Part shown: in pieces, positions 19,721-28,042 of the stretch
Layout of the letters: the number at the start of each line of letters is the position of its first letter
Numbering within the stretch: position 1 is the stretch's first letter
Assembly: GCA_016710785.1 (NCBI GenBank)
Contig: JADJUE010000001.1
Coordinates: forward strand, 124,001 to 188,000
Direction: 5' to 3'
Length of the DNA stretch: 64,000 nt
Source: Candidatus Epilinea brevis
Lineage (GTDB): Bacteria; Chloroflexota; Anaerolineae; Epilineales; Epilineaceae
Program-made: the position numbers and the translations under genes
The notes under the pieces: generated by a model
Told to the model about the DNA's origin: nothing
The model's input: the letters and a program-made list of their open reading frames with translations, nothing else
The model's database searches: none

Positions 19721-20755
19721 TCAGGTCGATGCCCCCAGCATCTCCCGTACCATCGGCACCACCCGCGAGGCGTAGAGCTCGATGGAGCGCAGCAGCCGTT
19801 CGTGGGGCAGGGTGCCGGCACTGTACTTCAGGTCGAAGCGTTGAATGCCCAGGCTGCGGATGGTGGCGGCCAGCTTGCGGGCCACGGTTTCAGGCGCGCC
19901 GAGGAAGAGCGCGCCCTCACGGATCTCGCGGCTGAACTCGGCGGCCGTGCCGGGCGGCCAGCCGCGTTCGGCGCCGATGCGGTCGCGCATCACGCGGTAA
20001 TGGGGCCAGAACTGCTCTGCCGCCTCCTCGTCCGTGTCCGCCACATAGCCCGGCGAATGGACGGCCACCGGCAGGTCGGAATGCCCGAATTCGGCCAGGC
20101 TTCGACGGTAGAGGCTGACGAAGGGGGCGAAGCGGGCCGGCGCACCGCCGATGATGGCCAGGACCAGCGGCAGGCCGTGGCGGGCTGCGCGCAGCACCGA
20201 TTCCGGACTGCCCCCCACGCCGATCCAGGTGCGCAGGCGGCCGCTCTCGGTGTGCGGGTAGACATTCTGGCCCGTCAACCCGGCCCGCAACTTGCCCTGC
20301 CAGGTCACCGGCCGCTCGTCCAGGAGCCGCATGAAGAGGTCCAGCTTCTCCTCGAAGAGCGCCTCGTACTGGTTGAGGTCATGACCGAAGAGGGGGAAGG
20401 ACTCGGTGAAGGAGCCGCGGCCCAGGATGACCTCGGCCCGGCCCTCCGAGAGCGCGTCCACCGTGGCGAAGCGTTGGAAGACCCGCACCGGGTCGTCCGA
20501 GCTGAGCACTGTCACCGCGCTGCCCAGGCGGATGCGCTTCGTGACCGCCGCCAAGGCCGCCAGCACCACCTCCGGCGCCGAGATGGCGAAGTCCGCACGG
20601 TGGTGCTCACCCACGCCGAAGAAGTCCAGGCCCAGTTCATCGGCCAGGCGGCCTTCGGCCACCACATCGCGGATCACCTGGGCCTGGCTCAGCGGCCTGC
20701 CGTCCAGCCCCACGGTCACGTCACCGAAGGTATCCAGACCGAATTCAAGCTTCAT
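19721..20755 (-). CDS. LLM-class (luciferase-like) flavin-dependent oxidoreductase
   Basis: 344 residues with the TIM-barrel bacterial-luciferase pattern: N-terminal LEFGLDTFGDV, then DELGLDFFGVGEHHRADFAI, RIRLGSAVTVLSSDDPVRVF, and WIGVGGSPESVLRAARHGLP. The family uses FMN or F420 and oxidises varied substrates, so the specific reaction is unknown. The spread of residues around GEHHR and SSDDP matches the FMN-type monooxygenases. It lies 66 bases after thrS on the same strand and may be read through from it. Confidence 0.9.
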   Translation of the reverse strand: MKLEFGLDTFGDVTVGLDGRPLSQAQVIRDVVAEGRLADELGLDFFGVGEHHRADFAISAPEVVLAALAAVTKRIRLGSAVTVLSSDDPVRVFQRFATVDALSEGRAEVILGRGSFTESFPLFGHDLNQYEALFEEKLDLFMRLLDERPVTWQGKLRAGLTGQNVYPHTESGRLRTWIGVGGSPESVLRAARHGLPLVLAIIGGAPARFAPFVSLYRRSLAEFGHSDLPVAVHSPGYVADTDEEAAEQFWPHYRVMRDRIGAERGWPPGTAAEFSREIREGALFLGAPETVARKLAATIRSLGIQRFDLKYSAGTLPHERLLRSIELYASRVVPMVREMLGAST

Positions 20756-20821
20756 GCGGATCGATCCTGTCGCGGGGTGGGGGCGGAGGGTACGTCTTGC
20801 GTTGGGCGCGGCTTCCGCCGC

Positions 20822-22648
20822 TTACAGCTCCGCCGACCGCTCCGCGATCAGCCCCTGCGTGCGGGCGATGAACGCCGCCACCGCTAGCCCGTTCTCCTGC
20901 TCGCCGGAGCGCTTGCGCAGGGCCACCTGGTCTGCCTCGATCTCGCGGTCACCCAGCACCAGCATGTAGGGCACCTTCAGCAGCTGCGCAGCACGGATCT
21001 TGGCGTTCATGCGCTCGCTGGAGAGGTCCGCCTTGGCGCGGATGCCGGCGGCCTTCAGGCGCGCCGTGAGGGCGGCGGCCGCCTCGAAGTGGCGGTCGGC
21101 GATGGGGATGACCCGCGCCTGCTCCGGGGCCAGCCACACCGGGAAGCGGCCGGCATAATGCTCGATCAGGTAGCCGATCAGCCGCTCATGGGTGGCCAGC
21201 GGCGCGCGGTGGATGCAGAGCGGCGTGACCTCCTGGTTATGCTCGTCCGTGTACACCAGGTCGAAGCGGCCCGGCTGGGCGAAGTCCACCTGGTTGGTGG
21301 CCAGGGTGAACTCCCGGCCGATGGCGCTCCAGATCTGCACGTCCACCTTGGGGCCATAGAAGGCGGCCTCGTCTTCCGCCTCGACAAAGGGAACGCCGCC
21401 GCGGGTGAGCACGTCGCGCACCATGGCCTCCGTCTTCAGCCACAGTTCCCGGTTGTCCACGTACTTCTTGCCGAGCCCTTCGGGGCTGTGCTTGGACAGG
21501 CGCATCACGTAGCGCTCGATGCCGAAGAGCTCGAAGTAGCGACGGTACATCTCTACAACGGCGATGAACTCCGCCTCGAACTGCGCCTCGGTGCAATAGA
21601 TATGCGCGTCGTTCATCTGCAAGGAGCGCACCCGCTGCAGACCGATGAGGGCCCCCGAATCCTCGAAGCGGTAGCAGGTGCCGTACTCCGCCAGACGCAG
21701 GGGCAGGTCGCGATAACTGCGCTGCTCGGCGGCGAAGATCTTGTGGTGGAACGGGCAGTTCATGGGCTTGACGTAGTAGCGCAGGCCCTCCATCTCCATC
21801 GGGGGGTACATGCTCGCCGCGTAGTAGGGCAGATGCCCCGAATGGAGGAAGAGCGCCTCCTTGGCCAGATGCGGCGTGCGCACCCGCAGGTAGCCCGCCT
21901 TCTCCTCCTCGTCCTTGGCCAACCGCTCGATCTCTTCGATCATGATCGCCCCGTTGGGCAGCCACAGCGGCAGACCGGGCCCGATCTCATCGTCGAAGGC
22001 GAAGATGGACAGTTCGCGGCCGAGCTTGCGGTGGTCGCGGGCCTTGGCCTCCTCCAGCATGTGCAGGTGGTCCGCCAGCTCCTGGGCCGACAGCCAGGCC
22101 GTGGCGTAGATGCGCTGCAGCTGCGGGTTCTTCTCGCTGCCGCGCCAGTAGGCGCCGGCCACGCTCAGCAGCTTGAAGCCGTCAGCCGGGATCTCCTTGG
22201 TGCTGGCCACATGCGGCCCACGGCAAAGGTCTTCAAAGCGATCCTGGCGGTAGGTGCTGATGACCGGCGCCTCGCCCGTGGGCTGCCCGTACTCGTCCAC
22301 GCCGCCGGAAGCCAACCCGGCGATCAGCTCCAGCTTGTAGGGCTGGTCCTTGAACAAGTCCCGCGCCTCGTCGGCGCTCACCGCCTTGTAATGGAAGGCG
22401 TGCCCCTCGGCGATGATCCGCCGCATGCGCTCCTCGATGGCCTCGAGGTCCTCGCCGCTGAAGCTCTTCACCTTGCCGTCGGCATCCCGGCCCAGGTCGA
22501 AGTCGTAGTAGAAGCCGTTCTCGATGGGCGGGCCGATGGCAACCTTGGCCTCCGGGTAGATCTCGAGGACGGCTTGGGCCATGACATGGGCGGCGCTGTG
22601 GCGGACGCGGTACAGCAGATCGGCATCGGGGACGGCGGGGGCGGACAT
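20822..22648 (-). CDS. thrS: Threonyl-tRNA synthetase lacking the TGS domain
   Basis: 608 residues. It begins directly in the editing domain: HSAAHVMAQAVLEIYP supplies the His-x3-His pair, and DLCRGPHV the Cys and His of the proofreading site. The class II core has YVKPMNCPFHH (zinc cysteine), motif 2 RFEDSGALIGLQRVRS, and LCIHRAPLATHERL (zinc histidine). The anticodon-binding domain closes the protein (LSSERMNAKIRAAQL). Typical bacterial ThrRS has about 60 more N-terminal residues forming a TGS domain, absent here. The AAGGAGCC ribosome-binding site supports this start. Confidence 0.97.
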   Translation of the reverse strand: MSAPAVPDADLLYRVRHSAAHVMAQAVLEIYPEAKVAIGPPIENGFYYDFDLGRDADGKVKSFSGEDLEAIEERMRRIIAEGHAFHYKAVSADEARDLFKDQPYKLELIAGLASGGVDEYGQPTGEAPVISTYRQDRFEDLCRGPHVASTKEIPADGFKLLSVAGAYWRGSEKNPQLQRIYATAWLSAQELADHLHMLEEAKARDHRKLGRELSIFAFDDEIGPGLPLWLPNGAIMIEEIERLAKDEEEKAGYLRVRTPHLAKEALFLHSGHLPYYAASMYPPMEMEGLRYYVKPMNCPFHHKIFAAEQRSYRDLPLRLAEYGTCYRFEDSGALIGLQRVRSLQMNDAHIYCTEAQFEAEFIAVVEMYRRYFELFGIERYVMRLSKHSPEGLGKKYVDNRELWLKTEAMVRDVLTRGGVPFVEAEDEAAFYGPKVDVQIWSAIGREFTLATNQVDFAQPGRFDLVYTDEHNQEVTPLCIHRAPLATHERLIGYLIEHYAGRFPVWLAPEQARVIPIADRHFEAAAALTARLKAAGIRAKADLSSERMNAKIRAAQLLKVPYMLVLGDREIEADQVALRKRSGEQENGLAVAAFIARTQGLIAERSAEL

Positions 22649-22697
22649 CGGAGGCTCCTTGACAGGATCGGACCGGTCGCATGGGACCGATCCCTAG

Positions 22698-22703
22698 ATT
22701 CTA
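22698..22703 (-). promoter_or_regulatory. Probable -10 box of thrS
   Basis: TAGAAT on the minus strand with TTGCGG 18 bases upstream (22727-22722). Predicted leader about 43 bases. No T-box or attenuator hairpin is evident in the leader. Confidence 0.35.
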
Positions 22704-22794
22704 GCGACTTGCCGACGTCGACCGCAAAGATGTCCGCCGAGGATCCGTCGGGCGCTCCTCGGCGCCGATGGCGTTGCCGTCCGCCTCGCGGCGA

Positions 22795-22823
22795 TTGACA
22801 AGCCCGCGCCGTCCCGCCATCAT
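22795..22823 (+). promoter_or_regulatory. Sigma-70 type promoter of the glycosyltransferase gene
   Basis: Perfect TTGACA (22795-22800), 17-base spacer, CATCAT (22818-22823). The ATG at 22833 lies only nine bases past the -10 box, so the transcript has at most a few untranslated bases. Confidence 0.55.
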
Positions 22824-22832
22824 CCCGCCCCC

Positions 22833-24035
22833 ATGCCCCCATCCGCTGCCGATGCCTCCCGCCACGCATCCCTTCCTCCCCTGCCGGTCCTCATGCTCTC
22901 GCGGGCGCTGCGCATCGGCGCCTACCAGCGCAAGGCGGAGCTGATGGCCGAGGATCGCCGGCTTGATCTGACGGTCGTCGTGCCTGAACGTTGGCGGGAG
23001 GAAGGACGGGAAGTTCCACTGGAGCGCGCCCACCTGCGCGGTTATCGCTTCGTCGCGACGCGCTTACGCTGGCCCGGCAGCTTCCACCTGCACCATTACC
23101 CTGAATTGGGAGCGCTCCTCGACCAGCTGCAGCCGGCCCTCCTGCATGTGGACGAAGAACCCTACAACCTGGCCACCTTCCTGGCCGTCCGCGCCGCGCG
23201 CCGCCGCGGCATCGGCACCCTGTTCTTCAGCTGGCAGAACCTCAGGCGCCGCTATCCGCCGCCCTTCAGCTGGATGGAGCGCTTTGTCCACGGCCATGCC
23301 GACGGCGCCATCGCCGGCAGCCTCGGAGCGGCGGCGGCGCTGCGCGCCAAGGGCTACCAGGGCCCTCTTTGGGTCCTGCCGCAGTTCGGCGTGGACGCCG
23401 ACGCCTTCCGACCACCCACTGAGCCGGACGCGCGGCTGAACAGCGGTCGGAGAGATCCCCTGGTCATCGGCTACGCCGGACGGCTGGTGGCGGCCAAGGG
23501 GGTGGACCTGCTGCTGCAGGCCGTGGCCCTGAGCGGCCGACCCTGGCGCCTGGCGGTCGTCGGCGTCGGGCCGGAAGAGGCCACCCTCCACCGCCTCGCT
23601 GCCGAGCTCGGACTCGCCGATCGCCTGGACCTGCGGCCCTGGTTGCCGTCCACCGACATGCCGGGCTTCTACCAGGGCATCGATGTCCTGGTCCTCCCCA
23701 GCCGTACGACCCCTTCCTGGAAGGAACAGTTCGGTCGGGTGCTGATCGAGGCCATGGCCTCAGGCGCCGTCTGCGTCGGCTCGGATTCCGGCGAGATCCC
23801 GGAGGTCATCGGCGACGCCGGCCTCATCTTCCCCGAGGGCGATGCCGGGGCCCTGGCGGATGCCTTGCGGCGGCTGGAGGATCCGGTCTTGCGGGCGCGC
23901 CTTGCCCAGGCCGGGCGGCAGCGGGTCCTGGCGCAGTACACCATGCGCCATGTGGCCGAGGAAACGGTGCGGATCTACGGCGCGATGGCCGGGCTGGAAG
24001 ACTGGAGCGCGGAGGACGGCGAAGCGCCCGCTTGA
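22833..24035 (+). CDS. GT4/GT1-family glycosyltransferase
   Basis: 400 residues with the GT-B fold. The C-terminal nucleotide-sugar domain shows IGYAGRLVAAKGVDLLLQAV, VVGVGPEE, RPWLPSTDMPGFYQGIDVLV and the E-x7-E motif region EQFGRVLIEAMASGAVCVGS, then SGEIPEVIGDAGLIFPEGD. The donor is probably a nucleotide-activated hexose. The acceptor cannot be told, since no polysaccharide cluster surrounds it. Retains an unusual 18-residue Ala/Ser/Pro-rich start, supported only by the promoter position; a later ATG (LMLSRALRIG) is possible. Ends at a strong bidirectional hairpin. Confidence 0.88.
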   Translation: MPPSAADASRHASLPPLPVLMLSRALRIGAYQRKAELMAEDRRLDLTVVVPERWREEGREVPLERAHLRGYRFVATRLRWPGSFHLHHYPELGALLDQLQPALLHVDEEPYNLATFLAVRAARRRGIGTLFFSWQNLRRRYPPPFSWMERFVHGHADGAIAGSLGAAAALRAKGYQGPLWVLPQFGVDADAFRPPTEPDARLNSGRRDPLVIGYAGRLVAAKGVDLLLQAVALSGRPWRLAVVGVGPEEATLHRLAAELGLADRLDLRPWLPSTDMPGFYQGIDVLVLPSRTTPSWKEQFGRVLIEAMASGAVCVGSDSGEIPEVIGDAGLIFPEGDAGALADALRRLEDPVLRARLAQAGRQRVLAQYTMRHVAEETVRIYGAMAGLEDWSAEDGEAPA

Positions 24036-24052
24036 TCCGGGCCCGGAAAACA

Positions 24053-24080
24053 ACAGGCCCCACCTAACGGTGGGGCCTGT
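24053..24080. terminator. Bidirectional hairpin terminator
   Basis: Perfect 12-bp inverted repeat (ACAGGCCCCACC / GGTGGGGCCTGT) with loop TAAC. It sits between the convergent glycosyltransferase (stop 4035 past 20000, i.e. 24035) and the lipoprotein (24120). The left side on the minus strand is followed by TTGTTTTCC, a short T-rich run; the plus side lacks a T tract. Confidence 0.75.
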
Positions 24081-24119
24081 CCATGGATCGTGTATGGATC
24101 GCTAGCGAACTGCTCGCCG

Positions 24120-25445
24120 TCAGGGCGTGGGCTGCGGCTCCGGGGGGCCGGGCTCAGCAGGCGCCGGTTCGGCGGGCGCTGGCTCAGCAGGCGCCGGCTC
24201 GGCAGGCGCCGGCTCGGCCGGACCGGGCTCCGCTCCGACACCGGGCTCCTCGGCGCCCGTCGGACCGGGAATCTCACATTCCGGGCCCACGCATTCCGTC
24301 GGCTCGGGCGTCGGCACCGGAGGGGCTTCCACGTCTTCCTCGTCGTCCTCGTTGCCATCCGTGGCGGCGCTGCGCACCGAGATGCCCAGCACGCTGGCCT
24401 GCTCCTTGCCGTCTTTGCCCACCCAGCTGAAGCGGTAGTTGCGCGGCTCGGTCAAGCAGACCTGCTGGCTGCCCGTGACCGGCACGTCATTGCCGTCCAA
24501 GGTGGCGAAGAAGGCATCCGCCGCGTTCCAGCGGAGCGTGGTGCAGGCGCCGGCATCCACCACCATGGCGTCGGCGCCGAAGCTGGCGGCCACCGGGGCC
24601 ACGGGGGCCACGGCGGGCTGCGAGACGGCCAGCGGCTGCGCCGCCGCCTTGGCGGCCGGCAGCGTGGCCATGGGGCCGGTGGCCGTGCCGGCCTCCGCAT
24701 CTTTGAACCAGGCGCCAAGCTTCTCGGCGGGCAGGTCCACCTGGCCGAGCAGCTTGCCGGCGGCGTCGAAGGCCGCGGCCTGTCCGGCCTTCAGGGTCAC
24801 GGCCTCCGCCGCGCCGGAAGCGCTGGAGGCGCTGGCCACCGGCGCCGGCTTGCCCAGCGACACGGCGCCCTTGTCCACGGCCACCCAGACCGGAGCGCCG
24901 GCCTTTGCGGCCAGGCTGAGCACGAAGCTGCTCGTCGGCTCGGCGGCGCTGACCAGCAGCTGCCCGGCGGTCACCTTCACCGTCGCGGCGTTGCCCAAAG
25001 TGAAACGCGCCGTGCCGGCTTCCTGCAGCAAGGACAGGGTACCCGCCACCGGATCCACCGACTGGACGGTCAGCGAAGCGCCGCCCAGGAGGTTCCCGGC
25101 GAGCAATTCAGACGCCTGCGCATCGGACCAGCTGAACGCGGCGCGACTGGCGGCGTCGACCGCGACCATCGCGCCGGCGTCCAGGTCCACCGTCTCGGCG
25201 TCGGCGAGCGTGCGGGCTTCGACATTGGGCGCGGCAACCGTGACGCCGTCGCCCGCGGCCACCAGCCGCGGCCCGGAGGGCAGCGGCGACTGCTCCTTGG
25301 CATCGATGACCGGTGCCGGTTCCGGGGCGACGACGACTGCCTCGGGCGGCGGGACCTGGGACTGCGTCCCGGCGCAGCCGACCAGCGGCAGCAAACCAAA
25401 GGCCAAGGCGGCCGCGGACAGCAGGATGGGAGACTGCAGGCGCAT
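24120..25445 (-). CDS. Lipoprotein with FecR-like segment, Cys-pair beta domain and Pro/Ala/Glu tail
   Basis: 441 residues from ATG 25445 (GGGAG seven bases upstream). Lipobox LVGC with Cys24. The middle resembles FecR-like beta-helical sensors (LDAGAMVAVDAASRAAFSWS). A later segment with two cysteines, ACTTLRWNAADAFFATLDG to QQVCLTEPRNYRF, resembles small Ig-like domains common in Chloroflexota exoproteins. An acidic spacer follows, then a tail built on five tandem PAEPA-like units. Probably anchored outside the cytoplasmic membrane; binding partner unknown. An ATG at 25484 is less likely because it hides the signal peptide. Confidence 0.7.
   Translation of the reverse strand: MRLQSPILLSAAALAFGLLPLVGCAGTQSQVPPPEAVVVAPEPAPVIDAKEQSPLPSGPRLVAAGDGVTVAAPNVEARTLADAETVDLDAGAMVAVDAASRAAFSWSDAQASELLAGNLLGGASLTVQSVDPVAGTLSLLQEAGTARFTLGNAATVKVTAGQLLVSAAEPTSSFVLSLAAKAGAPVWVAVDKGAVSLGKPAPVASASSASGAAEAVTLKAGQAAAFDAAGKLLGQVDLPAEKLGAWFKDAEAGTATGPMATLPAAKAAAQPLAVSQPAVAPVAPVAASFGADAMVVDAGACTTLRWNAADAFFATLDGNDVPVTGSQQVCLTEPRNYRFSWVGKDGKEQASVLGISVRSAATDGNEDDEEDVEAPPVPTPEPTECVGPECEIPGPTGAEEPGVGAEPGPAEPAPAEPAPAEPAPAEPAPAEPGPPEPQPTP
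24151..24225. repeat. Tandem 15-bp repeat, five units
   Basis: Units of 15 bases (consensus GGCTCGGCAGGCGCC on the plus strand) start at 24151, 24166, 24181, 24196 and 24211; the last is degenerate. They encode the PAEPA repeats of the lipoprotein tail and keep frame if units are gained or lost. Confidence 0.85.
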
Positions 25446-25630
25446 GACGCGCTCCCTTCTCGGTAACGGGCCTGGACCCGACAAGGCGTCCTGGCATGGC
25501 GATCGGCTACAGGGAAGGCATCACCCACATGGAGCGCCGTCAGGCTGCGCGATCGCGCTAACGGCCACCCCTGGGCGATGACGCCTCCCTTGTATTGTAT
25601 CCTAATTGGGTCCGGGCACGCAAAGCCGGT

Positions 25631-25738
25631 CAGGACGAACACAGCAGACCGAAAGCGTGCGCTCCGCGGACGTCCCCGGCGCCGAAACCGCCCGGACCAC
25701 GGTCCGAAAGGTGCCCGGTATGGCTGGTGTTCGTCCTG
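25631..25738. repeat. 108-bp element bounded by 15/16-bp inverted repeats, with internal hairpin
   Basis: CAGGACGAACAC+AGC (25631-25645) faces its complement at 25723-25738, identical except for one bulged base. Inside, CGGACC/GGTCCG with a two-base loop (25693-25706) forms a second hairpin. It lies in the 314-base gap 25446-25759, just past the stop of the DUF4367-like lipoprotein. The rest of the gap holds only a possible minus-strand -10 (TACAAT, 25599-25594) for the downstream lipoprotein. It could be a MITE-like insertion or a structured 3' end. Confidence 0.6.
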
Positions 25739-25759
25739 CAGTCCCCCGCCGCGGTGGTC

Positions 25760-26491
25760 TCAGGGCTTGGGCGTGCCGCCCACCGGCGGCGGTGCGGTGG
25801 CTGCCGCTTCCGTGCCCGACACCGCCTGGGTGCCCTCGGCGCCGCTCAGCGCCGCGCCCAGATCCTGGCTGCCGACGGGACTGCCGGCGCTTTGGCTCAG
25901 GTCTACCGCTGCGAGCGAGCCGGCGATCTCCTGCAGCTGCGCAGCCGTGAGCTGGTTCGAACGCAGCTCGAACTGCACGCCATCGCGTTCGAAGACCAAC
26001 AGCCGCTGCTCGCCGACAGTCTCGGCGCGCGCCGCCACATCGCCGATCTTGGTGTTGGCCTCGCCTCCCAGGTCGTCACGGGCCATCGACTGCACCAGGA
26101 TCAAGCTGCCTCCGCCGCTCAGGTCGAAGATCTGACGCACCGCCGGCAGGGCTTCGTTCTCGATGCCCTCAATCTTCTCGATGAGGTGCACCACCGACCG
26201 CGCCGAGTCCTTGGGCAGCATCTTGGGCTCCAGCAAGGCGAACGGTACGCCGGCAGCGGCCTCTTTCAGGGCCACGGTCCGCCGCCGGCCCTTCTCCAGC
26301 AGGTTCATCTCGCGCGGTGCCACCGTCGGCACCGCGGCGCTGCCATCGGCGACCGGCGCCGCAGCCGGCGCCTCCGGGCTACCGGAGGCCGGAACGTCGC
26401 CCGCGGGGGCGGGGGTGAGGTCGGTCTTGCAGCCGGACAAGGTCAAGCCGGCCAATACAACCAGGGCCGGCCACGCCAACACATGCTTCAT
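25760..26491 (-). CDS. Lipoprotein with DUF4367-like domain
   Basis: 243 residues. The signal peptide ends in lipobox LSGC (Cys21), and a Pro/Ala-rich linker follows. The folded part includes PFALLEPKMLPKDSA and a segment (VGEQRLLVFERDGVQFELRS, then LTAAQLQEIAGSLAAV) typical of DUF4367/MucB-like outer-surface domains that end in a strand-helix asking for self-binding or partner sensing. Such domains often occur in anti-sigma or sporulation-type envelope proteins. No sigma factor lies nearby. GAGGAG precedes the ATG by about nine bases. Confidence 0.7.
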   Translation of the reverse strand: MKHVLAWPALVVLAGLTLSGCKTDLTPAPAGDVPASGSPEAPAAAPVADGSAAVPTVAPREMNLLEKGRRRTVALKEAAAGVPFALLEPKMLPKDSARSVVHLIEKIEGIENEALPAVRQIFDLSGGGSLILVQSMARDDLGGEANTKIGDVAARAETVGEQRLLVFERDGVQFELRSNQLTAAQLQEIAGSLAAVDLSQSAGSPVGSQDLGAALSGAEGTQAVSGTEAAATAPPPVGGTPKP

Positions 26492-26595
26492 GGTTCTGCT
26501 CTCCTCTTTGGGGGACGGTCAGGGGAAGGCGCATCGACGGCGCAGGCCTGCCTGGCAGCGGAAGGCCACCGGTCGATGGACCGCGGTGAACGGTT

Positions 26596-28011
26596 TCAGT
26601 CGCGCCGGAACTGCAGGGGGCGCGGCGGCTCGAAGGCGTCATCGATCTCTTCATCGAGCGCCGCCTCCCAACCGCCGTCATCGTCGGCGGAGATCTCCGC
26701 CTGCGGGCGCGGCGCGACCACATCCAGGCGCTGATGGGGTGTGAGGGCCAGCACCAGGCCGCGCAAGCTGGGATGCGCCGCGCCATCCTGCGGCTCGGCG
26801 TCGATCACCTCGATGTCCAGCCACAGCTCGGCCGTCTCCAGGCGCAGGCGGCGGCCGGGGGTCGCCGGCATCAGGCGCCGGTCGGCGAGCCGCGCCCTGA
26901 GCACCGGATCCTGATAGGCTTGCGTGGTGATGAAGGTGACGGTGGGGGTCTTGCGGGTCTGGTCCACGTCGTCGCGGTCGGCAAACCAGAGGTCGATGGT
27001 GTTGACGCCGCCGATGGGCTGCGCCAGAAGTCCGGCCCCACCGACCAAGGCGCCGCGCGAACCGTAGACCAGCCAGGTGAGGATGGACTGGGTGTCGCCC
27101 TCCAGATAGCGAGCGTCCACGGTCTGGTCGATCTCGATGCGATTCGGGCGCCAGGCGGGCGCCTGGCGCGAGGGGGCCGCGCGGGACACTGCGCCGCCCA
27201 GAGCGGGCAGGGCCGCCGTGGCCTGGCTGGGTATCGCCGGCATGCCCTGGGTGCGGGCCAGCGGATCGAAGCGCATAGGGGCCGCCCCACCCGCGCCGGG
27301 CGCACCGCCGGAACTGGGCCGCAGGTCGTCTCCCAGCCCTGGCAGCGAGACGTTCGGCGCGGTCAGACCGCGGCTTCCGGGCAGGCTCGCGCCCAGCCGC
27401 CGCGCCGCGGCGTCGCGCGTCCGGGCGAGCACCATGCTGCCGGCCAGGAAGACCAACCCGGCCAGGGCACCAACGGCCACGGCCAGGGCCAGGATGCGCA
27501 GGAGGTCCTGGGCACTCACGGCGGCGGCCCCCGCGTCAGCGGCTGGAGCGGCTGGGGCGGCCGCGACGTCTGCCGGGGCGCCGCTGGAGCCGGCTTCCGC
27601 CGCCGCATCCAAAACGCCGCCGGCGCGGAGGTTCTCGGACAACTGGCGCACGTTGGCATGCTCGTTGGCCGTGCGTGCCTCGTCGGCCTGCAGGGCTTCG
27701 AATTCGGTGATCAGGGTCGCGGCGTCCATGGAAGCCAGCCGTTCGGCGGCCTTGTCCAGCTGTCCGTTGCCCTGATAGTCGTTGGCCACCAGCTGCACCC
27801 AGTCAGCGCGCAGATCCTGGCGCAGATGGTAGGGCTGCGCCTCGCTCCAGCTCACCGGGAACAACCACCAGCCCAGCACCCACCAACCCAGCAGCAGCCC
27901 GACCACAAAGGTCAGGAGCGTCGCCGCGCGCGGGTTGTCCTCCAGCCAGGCCCCGCTCAAGGGCCGCGGCGCTTCGGCTTCCATCGCCGTGGTCGATTCT
28001 GAATCCATCAT
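26596..28011 (-). CDS. Membrane protein of unknown function, two transmembrane helices
   Basis: 471 residues, start supported by GGAGG seven bases upstream. One helix lies near residues 29-50 (ATLLTFVVGLLLGWWVLGWW) and a second near 170-195 (ILALAVAVGALAGLVFLAG). The loop between, with conserved-looking PYHLRQDLRADWVQLVANDY and a helical region, is probably outside the cell. After a Gly/Pro/Ala-rich linker a cytoplasmic C-terminal domain (about 290-440) begins at RIEIDQTVDARYLEGD. I do not recognise the family. It lies 31 bases after the M24 peptidase on the same strand and 104 bases before the lipoprotein. Confidence 0.7.
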   Translation of the reverse strand: MMDSESTTAMEAEAPRPLSGAWLEDNPRAATLLTFVVGLLLGWWVLGWWLFPVSWSEAQPYHLRQDLRADWVQLVANDYQGNGQLDKAAERLASMDAATLITEFEALQADEARTANEHANVRQLSENLRAGGVLDAAAEAGSSGAPADVAAAPAAPAADAGAAAVSAQDLLRILALAVAVGALAGLVFLAGSMVLARTRDAAARRLGASLPGSRGLTAPNVSLPGLGDDLRPSSGGAPGAGGAAPMRFDPLARTQGMPAIPSQATAALPALGGAVSRAAPSRQAPAWRPNRIEIDQTVDARYLEGDTQSILTWLVYGSRGALVGGAGLLAQPIGGVNTIDLWFADRDDVDQTRKTPTVTFITTQAYQDPVLRARLADRRLMPATPGRRLRLETAELWLDIEVIDAEPQDGAAHPSLRGLVLALTPHQRLDVVAPRPQAEISADDDGGWEAALDEEIDDAFEPPRPLQFRRD

Positions 28012-28042
28012 GGGGGCACCTCCGCGAGCCGGTCGGCTCTGC

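Noticed and set aside
24053..24080. The hairpin as part of a palindromic repeat family
   Set aside because: No second copy in the window; its position between convergent genes is fully explained by termination.
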